Positions 7,601 to 14,458 of a stretch of DNA of 23,810 nt are shown piece after piece. Position 1 is the stretch's first letter. Each line of letters begins with the position of its first letter. Made by a program: the position numbers and the translations under genes. The notes below the pieces were generated by a model, which was not told the DNA's origin, did not search any database, and was given only the letters and a program-made list of their open reading frames with translations. This DNA is from Candidatus Caldilinea saccharophila (lineage in GTDB: Bacteria > Chloroflexota > Anaerolineae > Caldilineales > Caldilineaceae). The stretch spans positions 1-23,810 of the forward strand of contig JADJVW010000048.1 in assembly GCA_016710365.1 (NCBI GenBank). The letters are read 5' to 3'.

Positions 7601-9583
7601 CGGCGCATCGGCGACGATCACCTTGTCGTCGGTCAGCTCGATCACGCGCCAGACCTGCGAGCCAAGCAACAGCGTGTCGCCGAGGCGCGTCTCGTAGACA
7701 AACTCCTCGTCGAGCTCGCCAAGCTTGGTCTTGCCGTCGGCCAGGTAGGCGGAAAAGGCGCCGCGATCCGAGATCGTGCCGCCGTTGGTGAGCGCCAGCA
7801 GCCTTGCACCGGGCAGCGCCGCCAGTTGATGGTTCACCCGATCCCACACCAGCCGCGGGCGCAGTTCACGATGCGCCTGGCTGGGATAGCGCCCCGACAG
7901 CATCTCCAGCACGGCGGTGTACGCGCGCAAGGTCAGGTCCGCGTATGGGTAAGCGCCGCGAATTAGATCGTAGAGCGCGTCCACCGCCCACGGCTCGACA
8001 GAGACCATCGCCACGATCTGCTGCGCCAAAATGTCGAGCGAGTTGCGCGGGGTGTGGAGCGGCTCGACCTCGCCAGCCAACATGCCTCCCGCCACCGCGG
8101 CCGCCTCCATGATGTCCTCGCGATGGGTCGGGAAGATGCGCCCGCGGCTCGTCTGCCCGACAAGATGGCCGGCGCGGCCCACGCGCTGCAAGCCCTGCGC
8201 CACCGACTTGGGCGACTGCAACTGCACCACCAGATCGACCGCGCCGATGTCGATGCCCAGTTCCAGCGACGAAGTGCCGACCAGCGCCGGCAACGTCCCC
8301 GCCTTGAGCGCCTGCTCCAACGCCAGCCGCGTCTCCTTCGACATGCTGCCGTGATGCGCCCGGATTGGGTCGGCGTGCGTGCCGCGCCCCGCCCCAAACA
8401 TACCGATGCCTTTGGCGACGCCGCCTGCGTAGAGACCCTGCGAGTTGCGAGGGGCGAGTTGCGAGAAGCGTGTTGGGTCAGGTCCAGCGGTCGCGCCTTC
8501 TCCTCCCCTCCCGGTCTCCCCCCCTCTTTCAATCTCCCCCTCTCCTAATCCCCCAATCTCCTCTCGCGCCCCGCGCACCTCGTTGATCCAATCCGCCGCG
8601 CGCTCCGCCAGCCGCCGGTTGTTGACGAAGATCAGCGTCGTGCGGTGCTGCTCGATTAAATCGACGACGCGCGGCATGACGTGCGGCCAGATCGAGTCGC
8701 CGGCGAGGTCGCGGAAGTCATCCACCACGCTTTCGACGCGCAAGTCGAGTGGTTTGCGATAGCCGGCGTCGACAATCGTCACCGGGCGCGCGGTCAAGCG
8801 GCGATCTTCGCCCTCGCCCTGCCAGGCTGCGCCGCCCAGATAGCGCGCCACCTCATCGAGCGGGCGGATCGTGGCGGAGAGGCCGATGCGCTGGACCGGC
8901 TGTGCGGCGATCTGCTGCAAGCGCTCCAGGCTCAGCGCCAGGTGGACGCCGCGCTTGGAGCCGGCCAGCGTGTGAATCTCGTCGACGATCACGGTCTCGA
9001 CGGTGCGAAACATCTCGCGGCCGGCCGGGCTGGTGAGCAGGATGTAGAGCGACTCCGGCGTGGTGATCAGAATGTGCGGCGGCTTGCGCACCATCGCCTG
9101 GCGCTCGCGGGAAGGCGTATCGCCCGATCGCACGGCCACGCTGATCGCGGGCAGTTCCTCGCCCCGCTCCCGCGCTATGCTGGCAATCCCGGCCAACGGC
9201 ACACGCAGGTTGCGCTCGATGTCGTTGTTGAGCGCCTTGAGCGGCGAGATATAAATGAGGCGGAGGGAGGGGCGAGTTGCGAGGGGCGAGTTGCGACGCT
9301 TGGTCACTTTGCGCCCCTTGACGCGCGTTTCTTGCAGCGCAGACACTTGCTCGACGTCGCCCCTCGCCCCTCGCAACTCCGAACTCAACAAACGGTCGAT
9401 GCCCCACAGGAAGGCCGACAACGTCTTGCCGGAGCCGGTGGGGGCCAGGATCAGCGTGTGATCACCGCGCTGGATCGCGGGCCAGCCCTGCTGCTGCGGC
9501 GGCGTGGGCTGGCCGAGCGTATGCTCAAACCAGGCGCGGGTGACGGGCAGAAAGGCGGCGAGCGGATTGGTTGGATCGGGCAT
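4643..9583 (-). CDS. lhr: Lhr-family large ATP-dependent helicase (long bacterial form) with repeat-derived insertions
   Basis: A superfamily 2 DNA helicase of the Lhr group, a 3'-5' translocase linked to DNA repair. It has 1,646 residues from ATG 9583, against roughly 1,500 for E. coli Lhr. Motifs: Walker A APTGSGKT (47-54), DEIH (201-204), SAT (236-238), motif V TSSLELGIDIG (437-447), motif VI QRVGRAGH (466-473). The Lhr winged-helix and core region follow, then a long C-terminal region of winged-helix modules like that of bacterial Lhr. The frame is open to 9688, but GGAG 8 nt before ATG 9583 and homology from MPDPTNPL favour 9583. Two segments, about residues 69-104 and 341-382, are repeat-derived insertions absent from ordinary Lhr linkers (family comparison from memory). 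The frame is otherwise uninterrupted. The stop codon is inside a repeat. Confidence 0.95.
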   Translation of the reverse strand: MPDPTNPLAAFLPVTRAWFEHTLGQPTPPQQQGWPAIQRGDHTLILAPTGSGKTLSAFLWGIDRLLSSELRGARGDVEQVSALQETRVKGRKVTKRRNSPLATRPSLRLIYISPLKALNNDIERNLRVPLAGIASIARERGEELPAISVAVRSGDTPSRERQAMVRKPPHILITTPESLYILLTSPAGREMFRTVETVIVDEIHTLAGSKRGVHLALSLERLQQIAAQPVQRIGLSATIRPLDEVARYLGGAAWQGEGEDRRLTARPVTIVDAGYRKPLDLRVESVVDDFRDLAGDSIWPHVMPRVVDLIEQHRTTLIFVNNRRLAERAADWINEVRGAREEIGGLGEGEIERGGETGRGGEGATAGPDPTRFSQLAPRNSQGLYAGGVAKGIGMFGAGRGTHADPIRAHHGSMSKETRLALEQALKAGTLPALVGTSSLELGIDIGAVDLVVQLQSPKSVAQGLQRVGRAGHLVGQTSRGRIFPTHREDIMEAAAVAGGMLAGEVEPLHTPRNSLDILAQQIVAMVSVEPWAVDALYDLIRGAYPYADLTLRAYTAVLEMLSGRYPSQAHRELRPRLVWDRVNHQLAALPGARLLALTNGGTISDRGAFSAYLADGKTKLGELDEEFVYETRLGDTLLLGSQVWRVIELTDDKVIVADAPGATPRMPFWRGDFPWRPYELGERVGAFRRAVAERLDAVKTALDWADYRDLRSAAEATPVQDLLAWLRADYALDEASAWHVIDYVAGQLDHAGAISSDRSILVELFDDALGDQRLVVQSPFGGKVNGLWGLALAAALSERTGVEVEVQSNDDGILFRFPEAEGDIPLDIVTAVGADEARERILAELPNSAVFGAQFRQNAARALLLPGQRGKRTPFWLQRLRAKDLLQLVRRFEDFPIVAETYRDCLEEVMDWPHLEQILRRIQRGDIQVTAVESLTPSPVAQSLLWDFVSVYMYEWDAPKADRQLQTLSVSRDLLQDLLQDVNLADLLRPEAVSEVHQRLQHTAPAAHVRTAEELALLFQTLGDLSTQEIAERAAVDPAAWIGNLAGRQRIAQIDIPTAHRVEARWVAAEYIEEYQAAFPEPDDILPWKENLQESAQSASSAFHSPDEARRHILLRYLAHAGPVTLDAVRTRYDFPAAWLQAELDQLVAQREAAHGRFTPQQPEGAAAEFVDRRTLEQMHRRTLTILRHEVRPVPFPVYADFVARWQHLHPATRLSGGGALLRVLQQLRAAPVVGRIWERDVLPLRLDRYDSAELAALCQSGEVVWAGSGGVDPRRGRIRFFFRGEGNVYLEPPPDDLASMSAEAQTVYAFLKSEGALFQMELAEGAGLNEGALETALLDLVMAGLVTNDALAVLRRLVAFGAPRPAPQRALSSLEAQLAERLGSRQERIGGFRRPARSELQAAKRRVQQRLEQSAPAPVVQTGRWALVHRFGVLGKALPAHERTTLQARQLLARHGVVTHASLDDEFGAWEWGALYRELQRLEMRGEVRRGFFVQGLAGVQFALPEVVEELRALAGQGEAAGDLVVMNACDPANLYGAASESAPQTATGAPLSFARIPSSWLVLERGLPALLVEDGGGRVTTMAHARDDLVRRALEAWLTHVAAFEHHVQVMTWNGAPVLHSAGQPLLEAVEFHRDYPGMRWER
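8440..8465. repeat. Solo copy of the 'type A' repeat inside lhr
   Basis: A 25-nt stretch (8440-8464) is identical to 9272-9296, built from GCGAGTTGCGA units separated by GGG. On the coding strand it is read in frame as SQLAPRNSQ. It forms one side of the second insertion in lhr. Confidence 0.75.
8505..8563. repeat. C-rich 'type B' repeat inside lhr
   Basis: A pyrimidine-rich tract is translated on the minus strand as a Gly/Glu/Arg-rich linker (EEIGGLGEGEIERGG and onward). It contains TCCCCCTCTCCTA (8535-8547), identical to the word at the lhr stop codon (4633-4645). It lies between helicase motif IV-like NNRRLAERAADW and RAHHGSMS, where Lhr proteins normally have a short loop. Confidence 0.65.
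9272..9379. repeat. In-frame palindromic (RPE/MITE-like) element inside lhr
   Basis: GAGTTGCGAGGGGCGA (9274-9289) has a perfect inverted copy, TCGCCCCTCGCAACTC, at 9364-9379. The symmetry extends inward: G9290 pairs with C9363, two mismatches follow, then GCGACG (9293-9298) pairs with CGTCGC (9355-9360), giving about 25-nt terminal inverted repeats with a unique centre of about 56 nt. The 108 nt encode exactly 36 residues (ELRGARGD ... NSPLATR) between DRLLSS and PSLRLIYISPLKALN, interrupting the usual spacing between helicase motifs I and Ia. It has no coding capacity for a transposase. Confidence 0.7.
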
Positions 9584-9699
9584 GGAATGGACTCCATAAG
9601 CACAAATGTTCGTATGGAACAGTATAACACAGAGGCTCCGCTCTGCCGATCCAAGCGACCCCAGGCCAGGACGCATTCCCCCACCCAAACCGGCAAGCT

Positions 9700-9728
9700 T
9701 TGACTTTCTTGATCAAGGCCCCTATAAT
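9700..9728 (+). promoter_or_regulatory. Promoter of the BMP transporter operon
   Basis: TTGACT (9700-9705), a 17-nt spacer and a perfect TATAAT (9723-9728). This is the best sigma-70-type promoter in the window. Transcription should start near 9735, giving a leader of about 54 nt before the lipoprotein ATG. Confidence 0.75.
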
Positions 9729-9735
9729 TTCATGA

Positions 9736-9755
9736 GCAGCAGGAGACTCCGCTGC
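9736..9755 (+). promoter_or_regulatory. Hairpin at the predicted 5' end of the BMP operon mRNA
   Basis: GCAGC (9736-9740) pairs with GCTGC (9751-9755), and inside it GGAG pairs with CTCC, with one bulged A. It would start almost exactly at the predicted transcript start, a position where such stems protect mRNA from 5' decay (inference). The true ribosome-binding site, AGGAG at 9776-9780, lies outside it. Confidence 0.35.
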
Positions 9756-9788
9756 CAAACTACCCAAAAGAGTACAGGAGACACCAAA

Positions 9789-10824
9789 ATGAGACACAAG
9801 ACGCCACTCAAGTTACTGTCGTTGCTCGTGATTCTGATTGTCATCTTTGCTGTAACTGCCTGTGCCCCTGTGCCGCCATCGTCGCCACAAGCCACCGAAA
9901 AGAGCGCCGGCGATTACAAGATCGTCTTGCTCCTGCCCGGGCCCCATCAACGACCAGAGCTGGAATGCCACCAACTATGCTGGGCTGGAAAAAGCCAACG
10001 CCACGCTGGGCACCAAGATGGAATATATCGAGAATGTCCAGGCCGCCGATTTCGAATCCACCTTCCGCAACTATGCCGAGCGCGGCTATGACCTGATTAT
10101 GGCCGCCGGCACCCAGTTCGACGATGCTGCCAACAAGGTTGCGAAGGATTACCCGAATACAAAATTCACGGTCGTCAACGGCATGATGAGCGAAGGCGAA
10201 AATGTCGCGCCGATCTTTCCGAAAGAGTATGAAGCCAGCTACATTGCCGCCCTGATCGCCGGCGAAGTGTCTCCGAACGGCCAGTTTGCCACTATCGGCG
10301 GCTTCCCCAACGATGCCATGGAAAAGCTGCTTGACGTGTACGAGGCGACTGCGGTGAGCGTTGCGCAGGAACGCGGTCTGGCCGATGCCCAGGCGACGCG
10401 CGCCTATGCCAACAGTTGGGATGACGTTGCGCTCGGCAAGCAGATGGCTGAATCCATGATCGACAGTGGCGCCGACACCCTGTTCGTCTATGCCAACCAG
10501 GTCGGACTAGGCTCGATCCAGGCGGCGAAAGAGAAGGGCGCCACGTTTATCGGCTTCTCCGGCGATCAAAACGACGTTGCGCCTGGCACTGTCGTCGCTT
10601 CCGTTGCCTTTGACTTTGAAACGTTCTATACCTGGACGATCGACATGTTCCTCAAAGGCGAACTGGCCGGCAACATGGTTCACCAGGCGGGCATCGCCGA
10701 GGGCATCTTCAATCCCGTCTACACCGATGCGATCAGCGCCGAGGTGCAAGCCAAGGTTGACGCCGGGATGCAGTCAGTTGTCGACGGCGAAGTAGATCTT
10801 ACCACCATGTTCAAACAGCAGTAG
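9789..10824 (+). CDS. BMP-family ABC transporter substrate-binding lipoprotein, frameshifted
   Basis: Surface-anchored solute receptor of the BmpA/PnrA family; characterised members bind purine nucleosides. It starts at ATG 9789 with AGGAG 8 nt upstream. The signal peptide (KTPLKLLSLLVILIVIFAVTAC) ends at a lipobox with C25 as the lipidated residue. After VLLLPGP the frame breaks: one extra C in the run at 9942-9945 (GGGCCCCATC) is needed to explain the shift. The protein then continues as INDQSWNATNYAGLEKA, GTQFDDAANKVAKDYPN, FPKEYEASYIAALIAGE and onward to the stop at 10824, all typical of the BMP domain. Restored length is about 345 residues. No other stop or defect is seen, so a base-calling error is as likely as a real mutation. 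It is the first gene of a four-gene importer operon. Confidence 0.88.
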
Positions 10825-10836
10825 CGGCAGCGGCTC

Positions 10837-10875
10837 AAAAAGGCCTTTTCAGTCAGGTGCTGAAGATGCCTTTTT
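10837..10875 (+). terminator. Hairpin with T-tract after the lipoprotein gene (attenuator)
   Basis: AAAAAGGC (10837-10844) pairs with GCCTTTTT (10868-10875), with an inner TTCAG/CTGAA stem, and the descending arm ends in five T. It lies between the lipoprotein stop (10824) and the ATPase start. As a leaky terminator or 3' mRNA stabiliser it would give more receptor than membrane components, a usual arrangement in such operons. Confidence 0.65.
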
Positions 10876-10906
10876 CCAGCCTGCCAGCAAGAAAGGATTG
10901 GAATCT

Positions 10907-12425
10907 TTGTCAGCGGCGCCGTTTATTGAGCTAAGAAATATCAGCAAGTACTTTGCCAAAGTCGTTGCCAACCAGGACGTTTCCCTGGAGATTTGCAAAG
11001 GAGAAGTGCTTGCGCTGCTGGGGGAAAACGGCGCCGGCAAAAGTACGATCATGAAGGTGCTCTACGGCCTCTACAAAGCAGACGAAGGCCAGATTCTGCT
11101 GGACGGGGAGCAAAAAGTCATCAATTCCCCCAAAGACGCCATGCAGTTAGGGATCGCCATGATCCAGCAGCACTTTGCGCTGGTGCAGGCGCACACGGTG
11201 ACGGAAAATATCATCCTTGGCCTGGTGCGCGGCCGATTTGACCTCAAGCATTACGAAAAAATCGTTGCCGATCTGGCCGCCAGCCACGGCTTTGAGATCG
11301 ATCCGGCCGCAGTTGTCGGTGACCTGCCGGTCGGTGTGCAGCAAAAAGTGGAGATCCTCAAGGCGCTTTATCAGAATGCGCAGTTGTTGATCATGGACGA
11401 ACCGACCGCTGTGCTGACGCCGCAGGAATCCGCTGTCCTGATGAATTTCGTGCAGCAAAACACGCGCGCGGGCAAGGCGGTCGTCTTTATCACACACAAA
11501 TTGCGCGAGGTGATGGAGGTGGCCGATCGCATCGTCGTCATGCGCGGCGGCAAGGTTGTCGGCGACCTGCGCAAAGACGAGACGAATGAGATCGAATTGT
11601 CAAAGCTCATGGTCGGCCGAGAAATCCACGAGCGCACCTATGTGGAAGATGCGGAGTACGCAAGCCAGGCTGTTGGTCTGGAGCTGCAGCATGTCAGCAT
11701 CCGCGACCTGAAGGAGGATGTGTTCCGCATCAAAGACATCAGCTTCCAGGTGCACAAAGGGGAAATCCTGGGGATTGCCGGCGTCAGTGGCAACGGGCAA
11801 GATGCGCTTTGCGACGCGATCAGCGGTTACCGCGGCTTGACGCAGGGGAAGATCCTGCTGAACGGTCAGGAGATCAGCGCTCAACCCGTGCGCGAGCGCA
11901 TCAAACTTGGCATCGGCTATGTGCCTTCCGACCGCCATCGCTACGGTCTGATCCTGCCGATGAAATTGACCGAAAACATGTTTCTAAAACGTACTTTCGA
12001 GGACGCCTGGGTCAAACATGGCTTGATCGATCAACCAAGGCTTGACGGCTACACTGCTGAAAAAATCCTGGCCTACGATGTCAAGGCGACCGGTCCCGAT
12101 GCCGTGGCGCGCAGCCTTTCCGGCGGCAACCAGCAAAAGGTCATCCTGGCGCGAAGTGGACCTGGGCAGCGAAGTGATCGTCTTCGACCAGCCGACGCGT
12201 GGGCTTGACCTCGGCGCCATCGAGCACATCCATCGCACGATTCTCAACGAGAAAAAGCAGGGCAAGGCGATTGTTTTGATTTCCACGGAACTGTCGGAGA
12301 TCTTCGGTCTGTCCGACCGGATTGCCGTCATCTATCGCGGCGAGCTCGTGGGCATTTACAGGAATCACGACCTGGATACAGAGAAGATCGGGCTGTTGAT
12401 GGCCGGCTATACGCCAGGCGCCTGA
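10907..12425 (+). CDS. BMP-type ABC transporter ATP-binding protein with two nucleotide-binding domains, frameshifted
   Basis: Double-ATPase subunit of the importer, about 505 residues when restored, like YufO/NupO and RbsA. NBD1 has Walker A GENGAGKST, a degenerate signature (PVGVQQKVEILKAL), Walker B LLIMDEPTAVLTP and the switch TH in FITHKLREV. NBD2 has a degenerate P-loop GVSGNGQDAL (usual in this class), signature SLSGGNQQK and Walker B VIVFDQPTRGLDLG. The frame breaks at about 12150-12155: the expected ILARE-VDLGSE lacks two bases of the arginine codon (or has one extra). The start is a TTG. The one at 10907 is 9 nt after AAAGGA and preferred; the one at 10898 touches that site. It is followed 20 nt later by the permease gene. 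Confidence 0.87.
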
Positions 12426-12445
12426 CCGGAAGTGAGGTAAGCGCT

Positions 12446-13509
12446 ACGAACAGTAAACTGAGGGATCTGCTGGTCACGAACATGCTGGCGGTGCTGATGG
12501 GGTTGGCGGTCAGTGGGCTGCTGCTGCTCTTTCTGGGCGAGAATCCCTTGACGGCAATGGCCACGCTCTTTGGCTCGCTTTTTCGGGACAGCTACACCTT
12601 CGCCGATGTCTTTGTCAAAGCGACGCCGCTGATGTTCACCGCGCTGGCGTTTGCCTTGCCCTTCCAGGCCAATTTGTTCAATATTGGCGCCCAGGGACAA
12701 TTCTATATCGGAGCGATCACGGCGGTGGGAATCTCCCTCTTTCTGCAGGACAAGCTGCCGGGAGCGCTGGTGCTGGTCATCGCGGCAGGTGCGACCATAG
12801 TGACCGGTGGACTGTGGGGCGGGCTGATTGGCTGGCTTAAGGCCAGGTTTAACGCCAACGAGTTCCTGGTCAGCATGATGTCCACCTATATCGCGCTCAA
12901 CCTCATGAACTATCTGCTGCGCACGTTCCTCCTCGAAACCAAGGGCGAGTACCCGCAGACCAATCCGCTAGACAGCGCCGTCTGGCTGCCGACGATCATG
13001 CCAGGCACCAGGCTGCACAGCGGGTTTCTCCTGGCCGTGCTCGCGTGTATTGGCGCCTGGGTGCTCTTGTACAAGACGCCGCTTGGCTTTCGCATCCGTG
13101 CGGTTGGCCAGGGCAAGGATGCTGCGGCCTGGCAGGAATCAACTATAAGACGCTGTACGTCGTGGTATTTTTCATCAGCGGCGCGTTGGCGGCTCTCGGC
13201 GGCTTTGCCGAGGTAAACGGCGTCCAACACATGCTGGTGCAGGGCTTCAACCCCGATGTGGGCGCCGCCGGCATCGGCATCGCCATCCTGGCCAACGGCA
13301 ACCCGATTGGGATCATCTTTGCCGCGATCCTGTTTGGCGCCCTCAAGGTCGGCGGCACGATCATGGGCCAGCTTGCCGGCATCCCGTCCAGCATCACCGA
13401 ATTGATGCTGGGGTCGGTGATGGTCTTCGTCATCCTCGCCTATTTTGTGCGCGAGAAGCTGGAGGAAAACCGCGAGAAAGCCAAGTTGAAGAAGGCGGTA
13501 ACCGTATGA
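12446..13509 (+). CDS. BMP-type ABC transporter permease 1, frameshifted, start codon unclear
   Basis: Membrane-channel subunit (YufP/NupP-like, BPD_transp_2 fold) with many hydrophobic helices. Marker stretches are ALPFQANLFNIGAQGQFYIGA, FNANEFLVSMMSTYIALNL, and VVVFFISGALAALGGFAEV after the break. The frame shifts at about 13125: DAA-R-LAGINYKT is recovered by adding one C after GCTGCG. The first in-frame ATG is 12482, but the sequence SKLRDLLVTN before it looks translated. GAGGT (12434-12438) is 7 nt before an ACG at 12446 where an ATG would be expected, so the start given here is an inference and 12482 is the conservative choice. The stop overlaps the ATG of the second permease by 4 nt, indicating coupling. 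Confidence 0.85.
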
Positions 13510-14420
13510 TCGAATTGCTGAGCCGAACCATTCTGATGGGCACGCCGCTGCTGTATGGCTCTCTCTCCGAAGTCTATGCCGAACGCAGCGGCGTGATGAA
13601 TACAGCGATTGAGGGCATCTTTTTGATTGGCGCCTGGGCCGGTTTTGTTGCGGCCTACCAGACCGGCGGCAATCTGCTGGTGGGGATGTTCGCCGCCATG
13701 GTCGCCGGTGTTATCACGGCCGCGCTCTATGGGTGGATCTGCGTCTATCTGAAACAGCACCAGATTGTCACCGGGGTGGCCATCAACCTCCTGGCGCTCG
13801 GGTTTTGCGCCTTCTTTCAGCGCGTTATTTTCGGCGTCCCGGTCACCCCGCTGATTGTAGAGCCGCTGCAGCCCATCGCCATCCCCTTCCTCTCTGACAT
13901 TCCGCTCCTCGGCCCGATCCTGTTCGAGCAAAATATCCTGACATATCTACTTTATGTGCTGGTGCCGCTGGGGAGCTTCATGCTCTACAGGACTTCCCTC
14001 GGCCTCCCGATCCGTTCCATCGGCGAGAACCCGGAAGCGGGCGATGTTGCAGGCATTCGGGTGGACCGGCTGCGCTTTCTGACGATTCTCTTTGCCGGCG
14101 TCATGTGTGGCATCGGTGGGGCCTTCTACTCGATTGGTTATCTGGGCATGTTCACCACGACCATCATCGGCGGGCGCGGCTGGATCGCCTTTGCGATCTG
14201 CTTCCTGGGCAACTGGAAGCCGTACGGTGTGCTGGCCGGCACGCTGGTCTTTGGTCTGGCCGAAGCAGTCGCCATCTTCATGCAGTCCAGCGGTGCGAGT
14301 CTGTTCCCGAACGAGTTGTTTATTGCCCTGCCCTATATCCTGACGATCGTGCTGACCGTCGCCCGTCGCTCGTTCAATGTGCCGGCGGAACTGGGCGTTC
14401 CGTACAGAAAAGAGGGATAG
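13506..14420 (+). CDS. BMP-type ABC transporter permease 2
   Basis: Second channel subunit of the importer (YufQ/NupQ-like), 304 residues, intact. It begins with the family's pattern LLSRTILMGTPLLYGSLSEV and has YAERSGVMNTAIEGIFLIGAW (a conserved early loop), RSIGENPEAGDVAGI (the cytoplasmic coupling region) and GGRGWIAFAICFLGNWKP. ATG 13506 overlaps the stop of permease 1 (ATGA). With the receptor, double ATPase and permease 1 it would form one importer; purine nucleosides are the best guess from studied relatives, but related systems carry other solutes. It is the only gene of the operon with no reading-frame defect. No terminator hairpin is evident before the convergent gene that ends at 14459. 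Confidence 0.93.
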   Translation: MIELLSRTILMGTPLLYGSLSEVYAERSGVMNTAIEGIFLIGAWAGFVAAYQTGGNLLVGMFAAMVAGVITAALYGWICVYLKQHQIVTGVAINLLALGFCAFFQRVIFGVPVTPLIVEPLQPIAIPFLSDIPLLGPILFEQNILTYLLYVLVPLGSFMLYRTSLGLPIRSIGENPEAGDVAGIRVDRLRFLTILFAGVMCGIGGAFYSIGYLGMFTTTIIGGRGWIAFAICFLGNWKPYGVLAGTLVFGLAEAVAIFMQSSGASLFPNELFIALPYILTIVLTVARRSFNVPAELGVPYRKEG

Positions 14421-14458
14421 CCAACCGCCTCTGACAGACAAAGGTAAGCAGTTGACTA

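Noticed and set aside
3866..9583. Toxin-antitoxin pair plus large helicase as one defence system
   Set aside because: They are on the same strand, but lhr lies upstream with its own stop in a repeat and the pair has its own promoter. Lhr is widespread as a repair helicase, so adjacency alone does not support a joint function.
8681..9703. Long plus-strand open frame opposite lhr (340 codons), and others like it along 4589-8548
   Set aside because: They are antisense to a complete, recognisable helicase and show the Arg/His/Gln-rich composition expected of shadow frames in GC-rich DNA; they have no motifs or ribosome sites.
9606..9788. Earlier ATG (9606) for the BMP lipoprotein
   Set aside because: It would place the promoter inside the gene and bury the signal peptide; ATG 9789 has a ribosome site and begins a normal lipoprotein signal.
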